From the NCBI GenBank assembly GCA_010604095.1, contig JAABLG010000003.1, positions 142,510-206,509 on the forward strand: a DNA stretch of 64,000 bases, read 5' to 3'. Origin of the DNA: Streptococcus vestibularis (GTDB lineage Bacteria; Bacillota; Bacilli; Lactobacillales; Streptococcaceae). The notes beneath the pieces were generated by a model. It did not search any database. It had not been told where the DNA came from and worked only from the letters and a program-made list of their open reading frames with translations. Both the position numbers and the translations under genes were made by a program. Positions 33,422 to 42,939 of the stretch are shown here, piece after piece; position 1 is the first letter of the stretch; every line of letters starts with the position of its first letter.

Positions 33422-34558
33422 TTAATATTTAGTTTCAAGCGACTTAGCTGTCTTGTCCTGTTCACGTTTAACCACATTGTCCTTAACAATCTGATAAAGA
33501 GTCGCAGCTACTGGCACAGAAACCAGCATACCTAGGATGCCACCTAAGGCTGATCCGATGGTGATGGCGAAGATAACCCATATACCAGGCAGACCAGTAG
33601 AACCACCAACAACATACGGATAGATGAGATTTCCCTCGAACTGTTGCAATATAACCACATAAGCAATAAACAAAAGTGCCAAAGTCACTGAATGAGTCAT
33701 AATCAAAATGGTACCAATCGTCACACCAATGTAGGCTCCCACAACTGGAATCATAGCTGAGAATCCAATCAAGATAGAGATGGTCGCAGCATATGGGAAA
33801 TCAAAGATACGCATCCCAATATAACATAAAGTCCCCAAAATACATGCCTCAAGAGACTGATAAACAAAGAAATTACGGAAACGATTATTGAGAATCCCAA
33901 CGACATAATGGAACGTCTTACCAAAACGACCTAAATAAACCTCTACCAAGCGATTGACCTGATTACCAAGTTTTTCTTTGCCAGCCAAGACATAGCAAGA
34001 AAAGACGATACTGATAAAGAGGTTAATCAAGGTTGACGGTAAACTCGTTAATGACGTCAAGAAGCTCGTCAAACCATTCATAATCTGTTGAAGTAATTGA
34101 GCACTGTAAGTATTAATCAGCTCTCTAACCTGAGTCACACCACCAAAGTCTTGAATAACTTTTTGCAAAGACTTATTTTTAAGTAACCAATTAATCAGGT
34201 TATTAATAGCCGATCTATCTTGACTAATCAGTGTATTGATACTATCAATCAAATCTGGAAGAACGGTAAAGACTACCCAGGTAAAGACTAAACCAATGGT
34301 CGCAAAGGCTAAAAGCAAAGAAATGGGGCGTTTGATTTTATGGGTAAAAGCAAAAGGAACAAGCTTGACTAGCCATTTTTCATAAAAAGACATCAAGATA
34401 TTGACCACAAAAGCTATTCCTGCTCCTACCAAGAAGGGCTGGCTGGCAACAAAAATCGTGTTACAAATTGAAACAACTGTTTCCCAGTAAGTGTATATCA
34501 AAAAACAACTGAAAAAAAGGACAGCCAACCAAATAAATTGATTTTTTGTAAACTTCAT
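33422..34558 (-). CDS. AI-2E/PerM family transporter
   Basis: The 378-residue membrane protein has about eight helices and the long extracellular amphipathic segment after helix 3 (about residues 95-155) that marks this family, plus the conserved G-I-W-V-I-F-A-I region in the C-terminal helices. Members export signalling molecules or act as Na+/H+ exchangers; no substrate can be assigned here. It stands alone between a terminator and the phosphatase genes. Confidence 0.88.
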   Translation of the reverse strand: MKFTKNQFIWLAVLFFSCFLIYTYWETVVSICNTIFVASQPFLVGAGIAFVVNILMSFYEKWLVKLVPFAFTHKIKRPISLLLAFATIGLVFTWVVFTVLPDLIDSINTLISQDRSAINNLINWLLKNKSLQKVIQDFGGVTQVRELINTYSAQLLQQIMNGLTSFLTSLTSLPSTLINLFISIVFSCYVLAGKEKLGNQVNRLVEVYLGRFGKTFHYVVGILNNRFRNFFVYQSLEACILGTLCYIGMRIFDFPYAATISILIGFSAMIPVVGAYIGVTIGTILIMTHSVTLALLFIAYVVILQQFEGNLIYPYVVGGSTGLPGIWVIFAITIGSALGGILGMLVSVPVAATLYQIVKDNVVKREQDKTAKSLETKY

Positions 34559-34636
34559 AGATACTCCAAAATTTAAGATACCCTTTCATTATACACTAAG
34601 AAAGGGCATCTTACTATCTTTGACATGAGAAAGCTT

Positions 34637-35233
34637 CTAGAAATCCGAAAACTCTTGGTCAGCTATTGGATCAATGAGTTTGATAAAGTGAAAATCAGTC
34701 CCATCATAATCGAAAACTAAGATAGCACAATTACCTGGACAAGACTGGAACGCACGCTCTGGCTCCACAGCATGTAAAAAAGTCATCAAAGCCCCAGCAT
34801 GACTAACAGCCAAGATGGATTGATCGGGATGTTTATTGACTATTTCCCTAGCACTTTTCACTACACGAGCAACAAATTGGTCCTGACTTTCCCCACCAAA
34901 CTGAGCATAATGATTACCAAAATGCCCTACAATAGTTGTCTTGGGGTGAAGATATTCTGGTTGTCCCTCAAAAATACCAAAATTCATTTCCTTGAGTCCC
35001 TTTACCCTATGGTAGGCAGTCTGTCCTGTCACCAACTCCAAAGTATCAGATGCCCGCTCCGTTGTCGTGCAATAATATTGGTCAAAGTTCAGATGATGTT
35101 TTTGAAAATAAGCCCTAACCTGACGTGCCTGATCTCTCCCCTTTTCGGTCAAAGGGGAGTCGCACCAACCTTGGATACGATTGAGTGTGTTAAAAAGTGT
35201 TTGCCCATGTCGCATCAAATAAAATCGTGTCAT
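34637..35233 (-). CDS. Histidine phosphatase family protein (second of pair)
   Basis: The 198-residue phosphoglycerate-mutase-like phosphatase has R-H-G-Q-T (phospho-acceptor His 9) near the N-terminus and the second catalytic His in V-S-H-A-G (about residue 140). It is clearly paralogous to the gene just upstream, with which it overlaps by 4 bp (ATGA type). The lack of long mutase insertions favours a phosphatase. The substrate is unknown. Confidence 0.9.
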   Translation of the reverse strand: MTRFYLMRHGQTLFNTLNRIQGWCDSPLTEKGRDQARQVRAYFQKHHLNFDQYYCTTTERASDTLELVTGQTAYHRVKGLKEMNFGIFEGQPEYLHPKTTIVGHFGNHYAQFGGESQDQFVARVVKSAREIVNKHPDQSILAVSHAGALMTFLHAVEPERAFQSCPGNCAILVFDYDGTDFHFIKLIDPIADQEFSDF

Positions 35234-35838
35234 TTTTCGCCTCCGAAAATATACTCTTCCTCTACCGGATTATAAATCGAAACCAATGCAAATTGACCTT
35301 GATCATAAGTAAAATGTAAGATACAACAATTTTTTAGACCACGTAATTCTGGAGTCGGATCTAAAACACGTCTACTAAACTGTAAAATAGATGGACCATG
35401 ACTAACCAGTAAGGACTTAGAATCTTCAGCCACACTCTCCATGATGGCTCTAACCGTCAACTCCATACGATCCCGAACCTGAGTAGTGCTCTCACCACCA
35501 AATTGAAGAAAGTAATCTCCAAACCCCTGACCATCTGGTAAAGGTTTCGGAAGTAGATACTCTGGCTGCCCCTCAAAGGCTCCAAAATCCTGTCCTTTAA
35601 GCCCTTTAAGCCTTTCATAGTCTGTTCGGCCAGTTACAATTTCTAGAGTATCACTAGCTCTCTCAGATGTTGAAGAAAAGAGATGGTCAAAAATTGGTTC
35701 TTGCTTAGCTAGATACTGGCCTGCCTTCTTAGCCTGTTCGATTCCAACTTCCGTCAAAGGAGCATCACAGACTCCTTGAAGCCTATGCTGAACGTTAAAA
35801 CGTGTTTGCCCATGTCTCATCAAATAAAATTCTTTCAT
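35230..35838 (-). CDS. Histidine phosphatase family protein (first of pair)
   Basis: 202 residues, R-H-G-Q-T at residues 8-12 and V-S-H-G-P near 142. It aligns along its whole length with the next gene (same M-R-H-G-Q-T-x-F-N and P-L-T-E starts, same F-G-x-F-E-G-Q-P-E-Y segment), so the pair is a tandem duplication that has since diverged. Shared translation is suggested by the 4-bp overlap. Confidence 0.9.
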   Translation of the reverse strand: MKEFYLMRHGQTRFNVQHRLQGVCDAPLTEVGIEQAKKAGQYLAKQEPIFDHLFSSTSERASDTLEIVTGRTDYERLKGLKGQDFGAFEGQPEYLLPKPLPDGQGFGDYFLQFGGESTTQVRDRMELTVRAIMESVAEDSKSLLVSHGPSILQFSRRVLDPTPELRGLKNCCILHFTYDQGQFALVSIYNPVEEEYIFGGEK

Positions 35839-36010
35839 ATTATCACCTCTAAAGCAGAAATCGGATTCATAAACTGAAGAAGCCCTGTGTATCTTTAGGT
35901 ATACTATTAAACACTAGCATGGCATCTAATAAAAGACACTCCTTCAGAAAATGGTAAAGCCATGGTCGTGATTACACCCATGACTGATTTACCTCTATTA
36001 TAGACCTTTT

Positions 36011-36024
36011 AGAAAACGCTTTCC
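36011..36024 (+). promoter_or_regulatory. cre-like site
   Basis: AGAAAACGCTTTCC (reverse complement GGAAAGCGTTTTCT) matches the cre palindrome at 12 of 14 positions. It lies about 65 bp upstream of the promoter of the 36112 gene and could instead serve the divergent phosphatase pair. Confidence 0.4.
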
Positions 36025-36076
36025 AGTATTATTGCAGAAAAATATTCTTATTTTTTCAAATTTAGAAAGAATTAGA

Positions 36077-36105
36077 TTGTTTTGTTAGCCTGGATTGTTT
36101 ATAAT
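36077..36105 (+). promoter_or_regulatory. Promoter placing transcription start at the ATG (36112)
   Basis: TTGTTT (36077-36082), 17 nt, TATAAT (36100-36105). The expected start of transcription is 36111-36113, the A of the ATG itself. Confidence 0.6.
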
Positions 36106-36111
36106 AATAGT

Positions 36112-37131
36112 ATGAAATTGAAAAATATTTTAAGAATAGTTCTTATTCTTCTAATCTTAACAGGTGTCGTGGCTGGACTACTCTATGTCACTATTTACTT
36201 TAATCAACGTGATATAAAAAAGCTCTCCATGCCGTCTAATAAGGATGGATTGAGCTTCACCATCAAAAATAAGGAACTACTAGATCAATCAATTCTTCTT
36301 GAGACTGGTAGTATTAAAAATGTAGACATGCAAATCCTTTCTTTTAAAAAAGACGGAAAATACGTCCTCCAAAAAGGAAGAACCGAAGATAATAACCCTA
36401 AACTCACAGAGCAAAGTATTAAGTACGAAGCTAAACGTCGTGAAGCCATTGCTCTGATTAACTCAGGATTTTGGTCTTATGAAGGTCTAGATCGTCCTTT
36501 CGCCCAAAAAGAAATCGAACTTGGCAAAACTGGCCTTCTTTATGGCGATGATCAAAACAATATCAGTGCAGGAACCTACCCAAATATAGATACAGCCAAA
36601 ATGTTCACACATATGGGAAGCAACGGTTGGGATACCGGCGCCTTTGGTATACTCATTAAAGATAAAAAGGTTGACAAGTCATGGGAGAAAGGTGATCCTG
36701 ACCAACCTAATGCACGCTCTATTTATGTAGAGACCTATGATGGCATTATCCGTATTATTCAAACCTACGGCCACACCTCCCTCAATAAAGGATTAAATCA
36801 CGAAGACGTTTATCACCTTTTGAAAGATTTAGGTTACTCAAATATTCGTCTTGCCTTCTTACTCGACGGAGGTGGTACAACTCGTATGTATACGCGATCA
36901 GATAATGGTAAAGAAAAGGTTGCTGGTACCTTTGTCGATAATAGAACCTATATTGAATATCTTTATCTTACCAAACGAGATAGTAACGCCACTGATCCAT
37001 ATATCTGGCGTGATCAAGAGCTTGTAAAAGCAGGAAAATCTAAGTCAATCACATATGACGACTATATCAAAGCCATCTACTCAAATGGGAAAGTTCCAGG
37101 AACACAGTACCAATTTGAAGTTTCTAAATAA
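36112..37131 (+). CDS. Membrane-anchored phosphodiester glycosidase (NAGPA)-like protein
   Basis: The 339-residue protein has an N-terminal membrane helix (about 5-28) and an outside domain resembling the phosphodiester glycosidase/NAGPA family: I-N-S-G-F-W, an F-G-I-L segment, and the hallmark L-L-D-G-G-G-T-T-R-M near residue 255. Such enzymes uncover sugars from phosphodiesters and in bacteria often occur near surface polysaccharide genes, as here next to the eps operon. I chose the ATG at 36112. The frame extends to a TTG at 36082, but that lies inside the promoter. No Shine-Dalgarno precedes 36112, so a leaderless mRNA is likely. Confidence 0.8.
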   Translation: MKLKNILRIVLILLILTGVVAGLLYVTIYFNQRDIKKLSMPSNKDGLSFTIKNKELLDQSILLETGSIKNVDMQILSFKKDGKYVLQKGRTEDNNPKLTEQSIKYEAKRREAIALINSGFWSYEGLDRPFAQKEIELGKTGLLYGDDQNNISAGTYPNIDTAKMFTHMGSNGWDTGAFGILIKDKKVDKSWEKGDPDQPNARSIYVETYDGIIRIIQTYGHTSLNKGLNHEDVYHLLKDLGYSNIRLAFLLDGGGTTRMYTRSDNGKEKVAGTFVDNRTYIEYLYLTKRDSNATDPYIWRDQELVKAGKSKSITYDDYIKAIYSNGKVPGTQYQFEVSK

Positions 37132-37135
37132 TGCA

Positions 37136-37164
37136 AAAACTCCTCAATAAAATGAGGAGTTTTA
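37136..37164. terminator. Bidirectional terminator at the end of the eps operon
   Basis: AAAACTCCTCA-loop-TGAGGAGTTTT with flanking A and T tracts; it serves the convergent NAGPA-like gene and the last eps gene. Confidence 0.9.
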
Positions 37165-37166
37165 TC

Positions 37167-38219
37167 TTACTTTAAATTGTTAAGCGCAGTAATTAGGTAG
37201 TGACCGTCACGAATCTCCTGACCGACACGCTTGGTATTTTTAACTAAGATTTGGTAATCGTCTTCTGAGAGATTTTCAATGATAGCCTTCAAATCATAAA
37301 GAGAGTCTACTGCAATACCGCAGCCCTGCTCAAGTACAAAATGTGACAAGGCTGACTGTTTCCACACCACAAGCGGGAAGCCTGATGCCAAGTATAGCGA
37401 AGCTTTGTGAGAATTGTTGTAACGTAGGTATTCACCAAAGACACCACTACAGGTCTCAGCACTTTCTCCATCCCAGACAAGACCAAAACCACCCTTTAGG
37501 GCTGCAGGAAGCTCATCAGGTAGGAATGAACCAAAGTAGTTCTCGTTTTCAAGGGCTCTACCCTCGTCAAAACCTACACCATAAAGGTTATAAGCAGGTT
37601 CTGCAGGAAGTGAGTAAAGATAGCCAGCTTTTTCTTGTTCCAAGTTACCAGCCACAATAATTGGCTGATTTTTTGACAGTCCGTTCTTTTCTTGGAAATT
37701 GGGAATCAAATAATCAAAAATACCAAGACTGACAATCTTTTCTTCCGCAATCCCTTTATCCACCAAGACTGACTTCATAATTGGATTATGGGCAATAATG
37801 CCAGTTACACTATGAAATGTATCACTTTCCGTTAATTTCATCCGTAATTTCATTCTAAATGGTAGAGTCCTGTCATTTACAAAACGCAAGGTTTCTAAAT
37901 CATGAATCAGCAGATAGATGTTAACACCTCTATTTTTAAGAGATTTTAGTAAACTGTTAATGAACAAAGAATGATGTAACAAGGGAAATTGTATCACAAT
38001 ATCATCATTTTTCTTTAAGCGTTTGAAGGCTCTCAAAAGTGCTCTATATTTGTGAATCTGAGCATTAAGGACATTCATTTTATACCAGTCATCTACTAAA
38101 ACTTTTAGGGGAGCATAACCTAGGTTATTTAAAATCACTTCAACGTCATTACGTGCTTTATTTCCCGCATTTTTAGCATTATTGTCGTGTAAAAATTCTT
38201 CTTTTAAATAGTATTTCAT
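37167..38219 (-). CDS. Putative galactofuranosyltransferase / Gtf3-like glycosyltransferase
   Basis: 350 residues, no membrane segment. The N-terminal half has a Rossmann-like nucleotide fold (I-V-I-Q-F-P-L, I-Y-L-L-I-H-D-L-E) and the C-terminal half a G-F-G-L-V-W-D-G segment typical of the Gtf3-like, GT-B type transferases. UDP-galactopyranose mutase is encoded two genes upstream, so the donor is probably UDP-galactofuranose; this is inferred from context. It is the last gene of the eps operon, 11 bp after the Stealth gene. Confidence 0.75.
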   Translation of the reverse strand: MKYYLKEEFLHDNNAKNAGNKARNDVEVILNNLGYAPLKVLVDDWYKMNVLNAQIHKYRALLRAFKRLKKNDDIVIQFPLLHHSLFINSLLKSLKNRGVNIYLLIHDLETLRFVNDRTLPFRMKLRMKLTESDTFHSVTGIIAHNPIMKSVLVDKGIAEEKIVSLGIFDYLIPNFQEKNGLSKNQPIIVAGNLEQEKAGYLYSLPAEPAYNLYGVGFDEGRALENENYFGSFLPDELPAALKGGFGLVWDGESAETCSGVFGEYLRYNNSHKASLYLASGFPLVVWKQSALSHFVLEQGCGIAVDSLYDLKAIIENLSEDDYQILVKNTKRVGQEIRDGHYLITALNNLK

Positions 38220-38229
38220 CTTTTACTTC

Positions 38230-39222
38230 TCATTTTTCATAAGCTGATTTTTTAGGATAGTATTCATTTAAGATTTGCTTAAAATGAATGAGGTTTTCTT
38301 CATTAAAGTCACCATCATCATTCACACAAAGTAATCTTTTATGCTTATCTTTAAAGATTCTATCAAGTTTATCCACTTGATTTAAACCAATTGTTTCTCC
38401 GAAATTTTTTGACATAGGGAAAAATTGATTACTTTCAATTTGCCAGTTAGAACAAACGTATTGATTGACATCTACCCCATAATCTCTAATCTTATTTCTG
38501 GATGTTCTATCCAAAGTTTCACCTTCGATGTCCCACAAATGTGACAAAGTACTCTTCTTCATCGGTACAGGCAAATGCTGATTCACATAGCCCGTCGGTC
38601 CCCATGGTAAGAGTAGCAAGTTTTTCAAAATCAAGGAACCATAACGGAAATTAAAGAATTTCCAAGGTGAAGATTTCATAGCCTTCTTATTAGGAAAATG
38701 GCGATAAATTAATTCAACATTATTGTGATAAGTATTTGTAAATGGTGACCAAGGAACTAAAGCATCGTAAACTGCTAAAAGCTTGGGTTGCCCATTTTTA
38801 TAAAAATCGGAAGGTTGAGTATCCTTTATCATGAACATATCATCATTGAAGTAGATAAAATGTTCTGATAAGCCCTCAATACGATGAAGATTTAACTCAA
38901 TTGCTGCTGAATTATATGAAGGAAGGTAAGCTTCAGGCATAAATTCCCTATGAGTGATCAACTTAAGTTTTGGATGCTCCAAATTTAACCAGTCAGGCTT
39001 TTGCCCGTTGGTAATTAGATAAACATTATTCACCCAAGGAGCATGCTTTTCAATCATTCGAAACCAGTAATTAAAAATACCGTAATCACGATAACGTTGC
39101 TCTCCGTCGATTTCTTGGTCTATTTTTGACATTTGACCTGTCACGGCTTGTTTCTCGCGGATAAACTCAGTATCACTTCCGTCGACCCAAAGAACCACGA
39201 TATCAATTTTTTCTTGTGTCAT
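38230..39222 (-). CDS. Stealth family sugar-phosphate transferase
   Basis: Stealth proteins transfer a hexose-1-phosphate to make phosphodiester-linked polysaccharides. The four conserved blocks are visible in 330 residues: CR1 D-I-V-V-L-W-V-D-G-S-D at the start, CR2 from R-Y-R-D-Y-G to Y-F-N-D-D-M-F (about residues 43-135), CR3 around H-N-N-V-E-L-I, and CR4 near the C-terminus (C-V-N-D-D). It overlaps glf by 4 bp. In oral streptococci such enzymes make the phosphodiester bonds of receptor polysaccharides. Confidence 0.92.
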   Translation of the reverse strand: MTQEKIDIVVLWVDGSDTEFIREKQAVTGQMSKIDQEIDGEQRYRDYGIFNYWFRMIEKHAPWVNNVYLITNGQKPDWLNLEHPKLKLITHREFMPEAYLPSYNSAAIELNLHRIEGLSEHFIYFNDDMFMIKDTQPSDFYKNGQPKLLAVYDALVPWSPFTNTYHNNVELIYRHFPNKKAMKSSPWKFFNFRYGSLILKNLLLLPWGPTGYVNQHLPVPMKKSTLSHLWDIEGETLDRTSRNKIRDYGVDVNQYVCSNWQIESNQFFPMSKNFGETIGLNQVDKLDRIFKDKHKRLLCVNDDGDFNEENLIHFKQILNEYYPKKSAYEK

Positions 39223-40319
39223 TTAATAAATTCTTTCTCAACGACTTCCAAGGTACGCTCAATGACCACGTGCATGTCGTAGTATTTATAATCTGCAAGA
39301 CGTCCACAGAAGATAACCTTGTCATTTTTCTCAGCTTCTTCTTGGTACTTAGCAAACATGGCATTGTTCTTTTCATCATTGATTGGGTAGTAGGGTTCAT
39401 CTCCACGTTGCCAATCAGCTGGGTATTCACGGGTAATGACCGTCTTAGGCTGTGTACCATACTCAAAGTGCTTGTGTTCAATAATCCGGGTATAAGGAAT
39501 TTCACGCTCGGTGTAGTTGACCACAGCATTACCTTGATGATTTTCCTCATCCAAAACTTCGTGTTCGAACCGAAGGCTACGGTATTCTAACTCCCCATGT
39601 TTGTAGTCAAAGTACTGGTCAATCATCCCTGTAAAGACCACTTTTTCAGCAGAGCTTTCCAGTTCTTCACGATTGGCGAAGAAATCAACCCCAAGTTCTA
39701 CTTCTACATCACCCAGCATGTTTTCAATGATGACATTGTAACCACCGATTGGAATCCCTTGGTAACGGTCATTAAAGTAGTTATTATCAAAGGTCAAACG
39801 CACTGGGAGGCGCTTAATGATGAAAGGAGGCAGGTCTGTTGCAGAACGTCCCCATTGTTTTTCCGTATAGCCCTTGATCAACTTTTCATAGATATCTGGA
39901 CCGATCAACTTGATCGCCTGTTCTTCCAAGTTTTTCGGCTCAACATCTTTCATATCCGCCGTTTGCTCCGCAATCTTGTTTTTGACTTCTTGAGGAGTCT
40001 TTGTCCCCCACATGGCATAGAAGGTATTCATGTTGAAAGGAAGATTGTAAAGACTACCCTTGTAGTTAGCTACTGGAGAATTAATATAGTTATTGAATTC
40101 AGCGAACTGGTTAACATAGTCCCAGATTTTTTTGTTGGACGTATGGAAAATGTGAGCACCGTATTTATGAACATTGATGCCTTCAATATTTTCACAGTAG
40201 ATATTACCACCGATGTGATCACGCTTGTCAATCACTTTTACCTTTTTGCCACGTTTTGTAGCTTCATGTGCGAATATAGCGCCAGATAATCCAGCACCAA
40301 CAATAAGATAATCGTACAT
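39219..40319 (-). CDS. glf: UDP-galactopyranose mutase
   Basis: A flavoenzyme that converts UDP-galactopyranose to UDP-galactofuranose. The 366 residues start with the FAD dinucleotide fold G-A-G-L-S-G-A and show the substrate-loop segments G-A-H-I-F-H-T and W-G-R-S-A-T-D-L-P. Its presence implies galactofuranose in the polymer. It lies 10 bp after wzx and overlaps the Stealth gene. Confidence 0.96.
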   Translation of the reverse strand: MYDYLIVGAGLSGAIFAHEATKRGKKVKVIDKRDHIGGNIYCENIEGINVHKYGAHIFHTSNKKIWDYVNQFAEFNNYINSPVANYKGSLYNLPFNMNTFYAMWGTKTPQEVKNKIAEQTADMKDVEPKNLEEQAIKLIGPDIYEKLIKGYTEKQWGRSATDLPPFIIKRLPVRLTFDNNYFNDRYQGIPIGGYNVIIENMLGDVEVELGVDFFANREELESSAEKVVFTGMIDQYFDYKHGELEYRSLRFEHEVLDEENHQGNAVVNYTEREIPYTRIIEHKHFEYGTQPKTVITREYPADWQRGDEPYYPINDEKNNAMFAKYQEEAEKNDKVIFCGRLADYKYYDMHVVIERTLEVVEKEFIK

Positions 40320-40329
40320 AGTTTACTCC

Positions 40330-41745
40330 TTAGTTTTTCATTAACTGTTCCTTCAAGTCTCTCACATCAAGGGCACGTAAAACAACAATCAAAATTAAAT
40401 AAATGATGGCTCCAACAAAACCATCTACTGCTACGTTTAGCATAGGTTTAAATTGAACAAAGGTTCTAAAGACAAAAAGTCCAAGATACATCACAACTGA
40501 TGCAATGATAATTTTAGACATAGCAGGAAGGATAGAAACATCTTTCATAAATTTTCTTGCAAAATTAAGCTGAATCACCCAAACCAAAGCTTCTGTAAGA
40601 ACGGAAACAATGGAAGCCCCAATGAAACCAAATGGTGGAATCAATAAAAGGTTAAGTCCCACACTAACAAATGCTGGAATCGTTGTAGAAAGCATGAATT
40701 CACGGTGCTTATTATGCGGAATTAAAATCTGAATTCCCATGATATTTGTCCAACCAATAAAGAACATCCTAAAAACCATGATGGCAATGGCAATATTAGC
40801 TGCTTGGAAGTCCTTTCCTAGGAAAAAACTAACAAAGTCTTTATTGACAACCAAGAGACCAGCAATAATTGGGAAAATGACGAGATTATAAATCAAGAAA
40901 GAGAATTCATGCATCTTGTTAACAGCCTTATAGTCTCCACTAGACAAAAGACCAGATACCCTTGGAAGCATTACACTTCCCAATGAAGTCACCAACGTCA
41001 ACAAAATATTAATAATTTTCAAAGCCTGATCATAAATCCCTACATCATTTGTCGATGACAAGGCCCCCAACATAGTACGGTCCAAAGTCACATAAAGTGA
41101 AATAGCAATCTGAGGCAAGAACAGTAAAATAACTGGCTTAAGATGCTTCTTAGCAAAAGACAAATCAAATTGAGGCTCACCAATATATGGCCTTGCTGGG
41201 AGCCACATGCTTAATTGTCCTAGTAATTCAAAAAAGGTTAGTAGAAACACATAGAGGTATAAATCACCGGAAGTTTTTACAAATAAGAAAATGGAAATAA
41301 CTCCTAAGAGTTTAACTGTTGTGTTTCTTGCCGTAATACGACGAAAATCCTCCAAACCTTGGAACAACCAAGAAATATCCATTCCTTTAGATACTAAACT
41401 AAGCCCAAGTATATAGGCCACCATGTTTTGCATTGCTGGCAAAAATAAACACAAGAGCGCATACAAAAGAAGTGACAAAAAAGTGGCAATCAATTGGAGG
41501 GTATAAATACCCCAGAAATTTTTCCGAATATCCTTACGATTACTAGAAATTTCCTTGGTCCCGTAGTTAGCAACTCCTAAGGTCGCTAAGAGAATAAAGT
41601 AGGTCACAATAGAGTTAAAGTAACCATAGGTACCTAAATCTTTAGAACTAAAAATCCTAGTTACATAAGGTGTCGTAATAATTGGTAACACAATGACCAA
41701 TAATTGGTAGGAAAGATTATAGGCGTAATTCTTTAAAACTTTCAT
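40330..41745 (-). CDS. wzx: Wzx-type polysaccharide flippase
   Basis: It moves lipid-linked repeat units across the membrane. The 471-residue protein has twelve or more membrane helices and the MOP/RST family N-terminus (Y-Q-L-L-V-I-V-L-P-I-I-T-T-P-Y-V, L-G-T-Y-G-Y). It directly follows wzy with no gap, together forming the Wzx/Wzy export route with epsC and epsD. Confidence 0.92.
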   Translation of the reverse strand: MKVLKNYAYNLSYQLLVIVLPIITTPYVTRIFSSKDLGTYGYFNSIVTYFILLATLGVANYGTKEISSNRKDIRKNFWGIYTLQLIATFLSLLLYALLCLFLPAMQNMVAYILGLSLVSKGMDISWLFQGLEDFRRITARNTTVKLLGVISIFLFVKTSGDLYLYVFLLTFFELLGQLSMWLPARPYIGEPQFDLSFAKKHLKPVILLFLPQIAISLYVTLDRTMLGALSSTNDVGIYDQALKIINILLTLVTSLGSVMLPRVSGLLSSGDYKAVNKMHEFSFLIYNLVIFPIIAGLLVVNKDFVSFFLGKDFQAANIAIAIMVFRMFFIGWTNIMGIQILIPHNKHREFMLSTTIPAFVSVGLNLLLIPPFGFIGASIVSVLTEALVWVIQLNFARKFMKDVSILPAMSKIIIASVVMYLGLFVFRTFVQFKPMLNVAVDGFVGAIIYLILIVVLRALDVRDLKEQLMKN

Positions 41746-42906
41746 TTATAGTATCTCTATTTTATTTTCCTCATCATTTATTTCTTTTATCGAAATTAAA
41801 CTTGCAAATAATGTAAACATGAAGATGTTGTATCCTGGTCTAATCCAAAATGCTTCTATCATACAATTAATAGTTATTAAAGAAAGTAATGATAGAAATA
41901 ACATTTTACCTTCTTTGTAAAATCTCCTGGATGATAAAACATAAACTAATACAAGTAAGACTACAGGAACAATTCCATAGTAGAATAACATTTGAATATA
42001 AGAGGAATCAACATAATTATAACTGAGTACTGACTCTGTAGTACCTCCATAACCAATAAATTTTACATTATTAGTTCCAAAAAGGTGTAACTTGTATGTA
42101 TCAAGGGCATTTTTACCCAAAAAAAGTCTCATACTGAAGAAATCGTTCAACTTAACAAAAAATGGGGAAGAAAAAGAAAAATGAGAAGACAAATAAAACA
42201 TCAATGATGAAAAAATTGCCGCAGAATAGGGTAGTATGTAATAAACTTTAAATTTCTTTTCTTTAGTATAGTACATTACTAAAAAAATAATTACAGCTAT
42301 CAAAATAGACATAGAATTCAATCTAGCATCACAAAATTTGATAATAAAGGCTGATAAGGCTACTCCAACTGCCACCCTAAGCCAAATATACTTCTCTCTA
42401 AGTAAATATCCCCAAGCAATAAACAAATAAAAACAGTGTGAGGCAAAATCTGTAGGATAAATGAAGCCAAATGAATTTCTTATAACTAAACCAGAAGATC
42501 TAACTTGGGCAAATTGTAAATTTGGTAGAAGACCAATTATTGAAAGTAAGAATATACCTATGACAATTGAACCAGCAATAAACACGTAAGTTTTTAAAAT
42601 AACATCTACATCAACATCATAAAGTAGTAAAATCAATAATGAGTAAAGAAGAAAATTGGTAGCACCAGTTTGTAAAAAAACACATAAACTTGTTACGATT
42701 AAAAGAATTCCTGAAACAATGAATGATATACTAAAATTTTTAATAAATAAAAATCTTAGTGACAACACCAATGCAACACCAATCAAGAGAATAGTTGGTA
42801 ATTGAGGGAGAGTTTTATTTAGAACCGAAGTCATAATAACATCGTACCCTACAATTACCGATAAGACCAAAATAACCAAAAGGTTCTCAAACTTAATTTT
42901 TAACAT
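41746..42906 (-). CDS. wzy: Wzy-type polysaccharide polymerase
   Basis: It joins repeat units on the outer side of the membrane. The 386-residue protein is almost wholly hydrophobic, with about ten to eleven helices and a larger outer loop (about residues 240-310), as expected for Wzy, whose sequence is otherwise poorly conserved. Assignment rests on topology and on its place between the transferases and the flippase. The segment is AT-rich compared with epsA-E, a usual sign of exchange of serotype-specific genes. Confidence 0.85.
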   Translation of the reverse strand: MLKIKFENLLVILVLSVIVGYDVIMTSVLNKTLPQLPTILLIGVALVLSLRFLFIKNFSISFIVSGILLIVTSLCVFLQTGATNFLLYSLLILLLYDVDVDVILKTYVFIAGSIVIGIFLLSIIGLLPNLQFAQVRSSGLVIRNSFGFIYPTDFASHCFYLFIAWGYLLREKYIWLRVAVGVALSAFIIKFCDARLNSMSILIAVIIFLVMYYTKEKKFKVYYILPYSAAIFSSLMFYLSSHFSFSSPFFVKLNDFFSMRLFLGKNALDTYKLHLFGTNNVKFIGYGGTTESVLSYNYVDSSYIQMLFYYGIVPVVLLVLVYVLSSRRFYKEGKMLFLSLLSLITINCMIEAFWIRPGYNIFMFTLFASLISIKEINDEENKIEIL

Positions 42907-42939
42907 AATACCCTTTTACCGTTTATAAGAATACCTAAT

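Noticed and set aside
39597..40289. 230-codon open frame opposite glf
   Set aside because: The glf frame is fully supported by motifs and operon spacing; the opposite frame has no start signals or recognisable domain.
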